This document shows positions 58,564 to 64,000 of a stretch of DNA of 64,000 nucleotides, in pieces. A model generated the notes under the pieces. It did not search any database. It saw only the letters and a program-made list of their open reading frames with translations, and was not told where the DNA came from. The stretch comes from Rossellomorea orangium (lineage in GTDB: Bacteria; Bacillota; Bacilli; Bacillales; Bacillaceae_B). The position numbers and the translations under genes are program-made. Positions within the stretch are counted from its first letter, which is position 1. Each line of letters begins with the position of its first letter. The stretch is from assembly GCF_019334305.1 (NCBI RefSeq), contig NZ_JAHWGH010000017.1, forward strand, positions 124,001-188,000. Reading direction: 5' to 3'.

Positions 58564-58677
58564 CCTTTTATCCCCCTTTCTCCTCTAGTCCTAGAATGAG
58601 GAGATTTGTAAACAATTATTCACACAAAATGGAGTGGTTTCTGTTATGATATAGATTAGTCTGCGAGGTGAATTACC

Positions 58678-59286
58678 ATGAAATTCCATTATCCGAATGG
58701 AAAGAAATATGTGGAAGCGACATTACCCTCAAAAAAAACTAAAGTAAAACCGAAACAAATATCTTATAGCAACAGAGGTATGACACTGGAAGAAGATATC
58801 AATGAAACGAACCAATATTATCTGACGTTTCAGAAAGCGGTCATTCATAAGAAACCGACCCCTGTCCAGATTGTCGATGTTCACTACCCATCAAGGAGTG
58901 CCGCGGTCATTAAGGAAGCGTATTTCAAGCAGCCTTCAACGACAGACTTCAACGGGGTCTACAAAGGCAGGTATATTGATTTTGAAGCGAAGGAAACGAA
59001 AAATAAGACATCCTTCCCTCTAAAAAATTTCCATGAGCACCAGATCCATCACATGGAGAACGTCCATAAGCAGGAAGGCATTACCTTCGTACTCATAAGG
59101 TTTTCATTATCAGAAGAAGTGTTCCTCCTCCCTTATGAAGCATTGCGGATTTATTGGGACCGCATGGCAGGTGGCGGAAGAAAATCAATCAAGCGGGAAG
59201 AAATGGAAGAGACTGGTTTCTCCATCCCGTTGGGGCTCCATCCAAGGGTCGATTATTTAAAAATAGTCCATCAGTTATATTTTTAG
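58678..59286 (+). CDS. recU: Holliday junction resolvase RecU
   Basis: The 202-residue protein has the PD-(D/E)xK type nuclease residues [20 protein letters not shown] and [15 protein letters not shown]. It cleaves Holliday junctions and affects RecA. The gene lies 103 bases before ponA, the conserved recU-ponA pair. GCGAGGTGAATTACC precedes the ATG. Confidence 0.96.
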   Translation: MKFHYPNGKKYVEATLPSKKTKVKPKQISYSNRGMTLEEDINETNQYYLTFQKAVIHKKPTPVQIVDVHYPSRSAAVIKEAYFKQPSTTDFNGVYKGRYIDFEAKETKNKTSFPLKNFHEHQIHHMENVHKQEGITFVLIRFSLSEEVFLLPYEALRIYWDRMAGGGRKSIKREEMEETGFSIPLGLHPRVDYLKIVHQLYF

Positions 59287-59389
59287 TTTAAGAAAAATGA
59301 GTTAATCTATATTTTATCTCATTATGAGTAGTATATTTTTAATCTTAGACAATACTAAAAACACAGAAGATTGAAAGTGAGGAAACAAT

Positions 59390-62074
59390 ATGGCTGGTCA
59401 ATATAAGTCAAGGGAAGAAAAACGCCTGGCCCAACAGAAGTCAAAATCCACTAAGGGCAAGAAAAAAGGCTCTTTGGTTAAGCGCGTCATTATATCATTA
59501 TTTATTATCGGGATCGTCGGGATGCTTGCAGGTGCAGGGCTATTCGCCTATTACGCATCAAGTGCCCCTAAGCTTGATGAAAAATTACTGAAAGATCCGA
59601 TTGCATCTGAAATTTATGATATGAACGGAGACCTGATCACCTCTGTAGGGGAAGAAAACCGGGAGTATGCAAACTTCGAGGATATCCCTCAGGTGATGCA
59701 GGACGCGGTCATTGCAACAGAAGATAACCGTTTCTACAAGCATAATGGGCTTGATTTAATCCGTTTAGGCGGGGCCGTCATTGCCAATGTGACCGGTGGT
59801 TTTGGTTCCGAAGGTGCTTCGACCATAACACAGCAGGTCATCAAGGGATCTTTCCTGAGCCCGGAAAAGACCCTCAAGAGGAAAGCCCAGGAAGCGTGGC
59901 TTGCCCTAAAGCTCGAGCAGGAATATACCAAGGAAGAAATCTTTGAAATGTATTTCAACAAAGTTTACATGTCTGATGGCATTAACGGTATGGCAACAGC
60001 AGCCGATTATTACTATGGGAAAGACATCAAAGATATCAAACTGAATGAAGCGGCTTTAATTGCTGGACTTCCACAAAGTCCAAATAATTATAATCCATTC
60101 GATTTTCCTGAAAAGGCAGAAAAGAGACGTAATATTGTCCTTTCTTTAATGGCTCAGCACGGTAAAATCACAGAAAAACAAAAAGAAGAAGCACAAGCGA
60201 TTCCCATCACGAAAGGATTGGTATCTGCAGAAGATTTAGAAAAGAAAAAGCAGGATAAGTATCCTGCTTTCGTGGATGCGGTCATTGATGAAGTGAAGAA
60301 AATGGGAGACTATAACCTATATTCTGATGGATTAAAAGTTTATACGACGGTCGACCCGAATGCCCAAAAACGTTTGGAAGAGATCCTTGCCGGTGAAAAC
60401 ACCAGCTTCAGCTACCCTGATGCTGCTGAAGAACCGATGCAGGCCGGGGTCACACTCCTTGATACGAAGACAGGGGAAATACGGGCGATCGGTGGAGGAC
60501 GCGAGCAGGATCCAAATGTGAAGCGTGGATTCAATTTCGCCATCGACTCCAAGCGTCAGCCGGGATCAACCATCAAGCCTTTGCTTGATTATGCTCCTGC
60601 CATTGAACATTTACAGTGGTCCACGTATCATATTTTAAAAGACGAACCGTATGAATATTCAAACGGCACTGAAATCAATAACTATGATGGACGATTCAAA
60701 GGGCCGATCACCATCCGTGAAGGATTATGGGATTCCCGAAATATCACGGCACTGAAAGCGTTCCAGGCAGTTGGAGCTGAGAAAGCCGCAGACTTCGTCA
60801 ACGGACTTGGACTGAAGTTTGATCATTATTATGAATCTGCATCAATCGGCGGTGTTTCACCTGGTGTGAACTCTGTTCAAATGGCCGGTGCCTATGCCGC
60901 TTTCGGTAACGAAGGGGTTTATAATAAGCCTCACACTGTAACGAAAGTCGTTCTGCGCGATGGTGAAACTGAAATCAAGAATGACAATAAGCCTAAGCCT
61001 GCCATGAAGGGATACACGGCCTACATGATTTCCGACATGCTGAAAAGCGTCATCGATCACCCGCAGGGAACTGGTAAATTTGCTAAAGTTCCTGGATTAC
61101 CGATGGCAGGGAAATCAGGTACAACGAATTATTCTCAAAAAGAACGGGATAAATATGGTATTGCTAAAACCGATGCACCTGATTCATGGTTTGTAGGATA
61201 CACGACCAATTATACGGCAGCCGTTTGGACAGGATACAAGACACAATCCATCCCGCTTTCACCGAGCGATCGTCATGTCGCACAATATATCGTCAGCGAT
61301 CTGATGAGCTACGTGCACGATGGTGTCGATACACCTGATTTCAAAAAACCTGACAGCGTCGTTGAATCGAAGGTGGAAATCGGAAGCGACCCTGCAAGAC
61401 TGCCAAGTGAATATACGCCGGATGACAGAATCATCACAGAGTTATTTGTCAAAGGCACGGAACCTTCCAAGGTTTCCAAAGAGTTCGATAAGATTGATGC
61501 ACCTTCCAAACTGAAAGGCAAATTCAATAAAAAGGATAAGACCATCACCCTTTCATGGGATTACGGTAAAGAAAAAGACGTACAGTTCGAAGTTTCCGTA
61601 TCCATCAATGGTGAAGGGAAACAAGTCCTGACCACTACAGATAAAAAAGGATTAAATGTCGAAAATATTCAATCCGAAGGTACCTTCAGCTTCGAAGTAG
61701 TAGCCATTTCTGGTGACCAACGAAGTAACCCCGCATCCGTGAACGTAGACGTAAAATCGGATGAAAAGGAAGAAGGAAATACGGAAGAAGATAATGAAGG
61801 AAACAATGATAACGATCAAGGTAATGGTAACGACCAGGGCAATGGCAATGGTCAAGGCAACGGTAACGGAGGCAATTCGGGTAACGATGGTGGAAATACC
61901 GGTGGAGATGATGGTACCACCACACCACCTGAAGGAGACGGAACCGGTGACGGTGGAACAGGCGGAGATACCGGCACCGGTGATGGCACCGGCGATGGTA
62001 CCGGCGGCACAGGATCTGGTGAAGGTACTGGAACCGGCACCGGTGATGGTACTGGGACACCAGCCACTCAATAA
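59390..62074 (+). CDS. ponA: Class A penicillin-binding protein 1 (PonA)
   Basis: The 894-residue bifunctional enzyme has one N-terminal membrane helix (about residues 30-55), a glycosyltransferase domain with ATEDNRFYKHNG and GASTITQQ, and a transpeptidase with GSTIKPLL, SRNITAL and KSGTTN. After about residue 700 an FN3-like module (APSKLKGKFNKKDKTITLSW) and a Gly/Asp/Thr/Asn-rich tail of about 110 residues follow. It polymerises and crosslinks peptidoglycan; GpsB (this window) directs it. GAGGAAACAAT is the site. Confidence 0.97.
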   Translation: MAGQYKSREEKRLAQQKSKSTKGKKKGSLVKRVIISLFIIGIVGMLAGAGLFAYYASSAPKLDEKLLKDPIASEIYDMNGDLITSVGEENREYANFEDIPQVMQDAVIATEDNRFYKHNGLDLIRLGGAVIANVTGGFGSEGASTITQQVIKGSFLSPEKTLKRKAQEAWLALKLEQEYTKEEIFEMYFNKVYMSDGINGMATAADYYYGKDIKDIKLNEAALIAGLPQSPNNYNPFDFPEKAEKRRNIVLSLMAQHGKITEKQKEEAQAIPITKGLVSAEDLEKKKQDKYPAFVDAVIDEVKKMGDYNLYSDGLKVYTTVDPNAQKRLEEILAGENTSFSYPDAAEEPMQAGVTLLDTKTGEIRAIGGGREQDPNVKRGFNFAIDSKRQPGSTIKPLLDYAPAIEHLQWSTYHILKDEPYEYSNGTEINNYDGRFKGPITIREGLWDSRNITALKAFQAVGAEKAADFVNGLGLKFDHYYESASIGGVSPGVNSVQMAGAYAAFGNEGVYNKPHTVTKVVLRDGETEIKNDNKPKPAMKGYTAYMISDMLKSVIDHPQGTGKFAKVPGLPMAGKSGTTNYSQKERDKYGIAKTDAPDSWFVGYTTNYTAAVWTGYKTQSIPLSPSDRHVAQYIVSDLMSYVHDGVDTPDFKKPDSVVESKVEIGSDPARLPSEYTPDDRIITELFVKGTEPSKVSKEFDKIDAPSKLKGKFNKKDKTITLSWDYGKEKDVQFEVSVSINGEGKQVLTTTDKKGLNVENIQSEGTFSFEVVAISGDQRSNPASVNVDVKSDEKEEGNTEEDNEGNNDNDQGNGNDQGNGNGQGNGNGGNSGNDGGNTGGDDGTTTPPEGDGTGDGGTGGDTGTGDGTGDGTGGTGSGEGTGTGTGDGTGTPATQ

Positions 62075-62099
62075 GAGCCAGGAAGATAAGAATAAAAAT

Positions 62100-62136
62100 A
62101 AGGCAACGGGAGAATTCTCCCGTTGCCTTATTTTTT
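62100..62136. terminator. Bidirectional terminator between ponA and ypoC
   Basis: Positions 62102-62127 form a perfect 26-base palindrome (GGCAACGGGAGAA and its complement), followed by TTATTTTTTT. Confidence 0.93.
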
Positions 62137-62646
62137 TGCTGATTGATTTAACGCCAGGTACTTGGCATATTGTTTATGCTGTTCCTCAAAAAGCTGAACC
62201 AGCTGAATATATGAATGATAGAGTGCCGGATTACCCCTAATGAAAGTTAACCGTTCAACTACATTAACAGGCTTTAAAGAAAAGCGTTCAACTCTAGTCT
62301 CCCAATTGTTCAAATTCACCGGCTGTTTATTGCTCCAATATAAAAGTATATAAAACCGACCAATACTTCTTCTCATCAAATCCGAAATATCTCTAGACCG
62401 TCCTTTAAACAATGCCTTCATATGCTCCTCTTCTTTTTTCCATTCCTTGATCAAGTCATTTACCCATGCCCTTTGAACCATCCAGGGCATAGCATCCTCA
62501 CTCCTGCCGTTATAATAAAGAATCTCAAATGCGAAAAGAGGATTACAAGGTTCGAATTGCGATTCATCGATCTTTAATGTATCGTCAACGGAAAAGAAAA
62601 AAGGATCGCTTAATTCTCTTGGGATGTTGAAGACAGTACCACTCAT
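62128..62646 (-). CDS. ypoC: YpoC-like protein
   Basis: From the ATG at 62646 the product has 172 residues with a Trp-rich core: YYNGRSEDAMPWMVQRAWVN and FYILLYWSNKQPVNLNNWE. It matches YpoC, between nth and ponA in B. subtilis. Function unknown. It overlaps nth by four bases (ATGA). Confidence 0.85.
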   Translation of the reverse strand: MSGTVFNIPRELSDPFFFSVDDTLKIDESQFEPCNPLFAFEILYYNGRSEDAMPWMVQRAWVNDLIKEWKKEEEHMKALFKGRSRDISDLMRRSIGRFYILLYWSNKQPVNLNNWETRVERFSLKPVNVVERLTFIRGNPALYHSYIQLVQLFEEQHKQYAKYLALNQSAKK

Positions 62647-63299
62647 ATGTCGCCCTTTTTCTTCAATCTTTTTTGACCTTCCCTGCACAGGTCCACCAAT
62701 GGACAAACCTCGCACTGAGGAGATTGCGCCTTACAATGATACCGGCCGAAAAAGATTAAGCGATGATGAGTCTCGGACCATTCTTCCCGTGGAATTTTCT
62801 TCATCAGCGTTTTTTCTACCTCCAGGACGCTGTCTTTCCATCTGCAGATCCCAAGCCTTTTACTCACCCTTTCAACATGTGTATCAACGGCCAAAGCAGG
62901 GATTCCAAAGGCAACAGACACCACAACGTTCGCCGTCTTCCTTCCGACACCGGGAAGTTTCACTAGCTCTTCATGACTCTCCGGTACTTCTCCTCCATAC
63001 TCTGTTAGGAGAATCTCACACAATTTTCGGATGTTTTTTGCTTTGTTTCGATACAGACCGATGGAGCGTATGTCTTGTTGAAGTTCTTCCAACGTGATAT
63101 ACAGATAGTCTTCCGGCCGTTTATATTTCTCAAATAAATGCCTGGTGACTTTATTGACAAGGACATCCGTGCACTGTGCCGAAAGAAGGACAGCAATGAC
63201 CAGCTCGAATGGGTTGTCATGACGTAGTTCACAGTGAGCATCCGGGAACATTTCCCTCATTTCATCAAGGCATATCTGTATCTGTTTTTTATTTAACAT
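62643..63299 (-). CDS. nth: Endonuclease III
   Basis: From the ATG at 63299 the enzyme has 218 residues. The helix-hairpin-helix LPGVGRKTANVVVS, the catalytic Lys in its loop, VDTHVERVSKRLG with the catalytic Asp, and the C-x6-C-x2-C-x5-C iron-sulfur site (CKAQSPQCEVCPLVDLC) are all present. It removes oxidised pyrimidines. GGAGG and AGGTAAC precede the ATG; the frame to 63320 starts before that site. Confidence 0.97.
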   Translation of the reverse strand: MLNKKQIQICLDEMREMFPDAHCELRHDNPFELVIAVLLSAQCTDVLVNKVTRHLFEKYKRPEDYLYITLEELQQDIRSIGLYRNKAKNIRKLCEILLTEYGGEVPESHEELVKLPGVGRKTANVVVSVAFGIPALAVDTHVERVSKRLGICRWKDSVLEVEKTLMKKIPREEWSETHHRLIFFGRYHCKAQSPQCEVCPLVDLCREGQKRLKKKGDI

Positions 63300-63341
63300 G
63301 TTACCTACTACCTCCTGCAAAATGAATGATATGTATCAAAT

Positions 63342-63379
63342 AAAAAGGGACTGACACAGACAGGTGCAGTCCCCTTTGA
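63342..63379 (-). terminator. Terminator of dnaD
   Basis: GGGACTG and CAGTCCC pair with flanking A/T runs; TTTTTATTT follows on the minus strand. Confidence 0.65.
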
Positions 63380-63384
63380 TCATT

Positions 63385-64000
63385 TTATTGCTCAAGCCAA
63401 TTGTAGAATGGAACAGATTTCCGTTTCGGGGAAGATGCAGACTCATTGGTAGCGGCCGGCTTCTGGTGGGATCTGAAGCGCTGGCTTTGACTTCGTGCAT
63501 CTTCAATGGTTTTCACGCCATTCTTCTTCCATTCAAACAGAATCCGGTCAATATATCGGAAGTTCAACTTTCCTGATATGACCGCTTCCCTTAAAGCTGC
63601 TTTAATGATAATTGCATTATGATCATCCTGATCCAGCCACATGGCAAGTGTTTCGCATTCCAAGGGAGATAGAGGACGACCAAATTCCTGTTCGAATGTT
63701 GTATAGATGTCTGCCTCTTCTTCCATTGATTGCTGCATTTGTTTCATCTTTGAATCCTGTATGACGAATTCCGCCAACTTTTCCCATAGGGGATTCAGGG
63801 AGTACTTCTCAAATAGAATGCCATCTGCAGATGATCCTTCTTCAATTGATAAAAACTGCTGTTGAATGAGCTTTCGTAAAAGGGATGAACAAAATTCGCT
63901 GGAAATACTCATCGGCATGGAAAGTTCTTCAGGGGTCGGAAAATAGTTTCCCTTTTCCAAATGACCATAAATATGAAGAAGCAGTACAAACTCTGATTCA
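63385..64000 (-). CDS. dnaD: Replication initiation protein DnaD, 5' end beyond the window
   Basis: The frame is open from the stop at 63385 to the window edge, with no start seen: EFVLLLHIYGHLEKGNYFPTP lies upstream of the TTG at 63958-63960. The DnaD C-terminal domain follows: FGRPLSPLECETLAMWLDQD, LREAVISGKLNFRYIDRILF and EWKKNGVKT. The protein ends FYNWLEQ, like B. subtilis DnaD. It helps load the replicative helicase. Gene order dnaD-nth-ypoC matches B. subtilis. Confidence 0.95.
   Translation of the reverse strand, partial: ESEFVLLLHIYGHLEKGNYFPTPEELSMPMSISSEFCSSLLRKLIQQQFLSIEEGSSADGILFEKYSLNPLWEKLAEFVIQDSKMKQMQQSMEEEADIYTTFEQEFGRPLSPLECETLAMWLDQDDHNAIIIKAALREAVISGKLNFRYIDRILFEWKKNGVKTIEDARSQSQRFRSHQKPAATNESASSPKRKSVPFYNWLEQ

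Noticed and set aside
61652..62071. Several antisense and frame-shifted frames in the ponA tail
   Set aside because: They arise from the repetitive Gly/Asp codons of PonA. They have low-complexity translations and no ribosome binding sites.
1..64000. tRNA genes, CRISPR arrays, insertion sequences, prophage or restriction-modification genes
   Set aside because: No cloverleaf, no regularly spaced identical repeats with unique spacers, no transposase or integrase frame was found. The only repeats are the palindromic families near 57 kb.

Overview
This window is a chromosomal segment of a low-to-moderate GC, endospore-forming Bacillaceae (Firmicutes). That rests on the gene content (sspL, sspM, cotD, yppG, gpsB, ponA-recU, mrfAB, dynA, mntABCD-mntR, a B-type RNase P RNA), on AGGAGG-type ribosome binding sites and on frequent TTG/GTG starts. 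Gene order follows the Bacillus subtilis ypm-ypj-yph-ypg-ype-ypd-ypc-ypb-ypv-yps-ypr-ypp-ypo interval, with insertions and losses. I would guess a Bacillus/Rossellomorea-type organism, but the sequence alone does not settle the genus.

Layout. 1-880: 3'-truncated rsgA-like GTPase gene (minus) behind what looks like a complete ribosome-mediated attenuator: promoter, 28-codon leader ORF, antiterminator/terminator pair. 0.9-7 kb: DUF4397 protein, ypmS-ypmR, nucleoside hydrolase, PCYCGC lipoprotein, a DegV protein, ypmP, SRAP peptidase. 7-13 kb: hemolysin III, plsC-like acyltransferase, dfrA-thyA, a secreted lethal-factor-like metalloprotease, ypjP, a 25-aa hydrophobic peptide, ypiP, brxA. 13-20 kb: cvfC-like HEAT protein, ABC-F protein, HD phosphohydrolase, second DegV protein, fhs. 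20.2-20.8 kb: relics of an UgtP-type glycosyltransferase and a YfhP-type membrane protein. 22-26.6 kb: manganese regulator mntR and the mntABCD transporter, with a clear MntR operator. 26.6-32.4 kb: cold-shock gene, ypeQ, ypeP, ypdP, ypdQ, sspL, ypcP, and a sulfurtransferase coupled to a small Cys-rich protein. 32.4-38.1 kb: dynA, a small membrane protein with a Fur-like promoter, bpsB, bpsA. 38-42.3 kb: CheX-like protein, SDR, zinc-ribbon mini-protein, and a three-gene ba3-type oxidase operon behind an FNR-type site. 42.3-50.4 kb: GyrI-like protein, M32 carboxypeptidase, DinG-type helicase, RNA methyltransferase, rnpB, gpsB, ypsA, cotD, a 33-aa membrane peptide. 50.5-58.6 kb: mrfB-mrfA, sHsp, yppG, yppF, yppE, yppD, sspM, a block of long palindromic repeats, yppC. 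58.6-64 kb: recU, ponA, ypoC, nth and dnaD (5' end off the edge).

Functional themes are cell wall growth and division (PonA, GpsB, YpsA, RecU), DNA replication and repair (DnaD, Nth, MrfAB, DinG-like, SRAP), folate/one-carbon metabolism (DfrA, ThyA, Fhs), manganese homeostasis, respiration, and spore proteins. I saw no tRNA genes, no CRISPR array, no complete transposon, no prophage and no restriction system. The most interesting unexplained signals are the rsgA leader-peptide attenuator, the FNR-type box at about -41.5 of the oxidase operon, the A-B-A'-B' palindromic repeat block beside sspM, the internally deleted ugtP relic, and several very small genes with good expression signals. All functional statements are from reading the sequence; no database search or folding programme was run.
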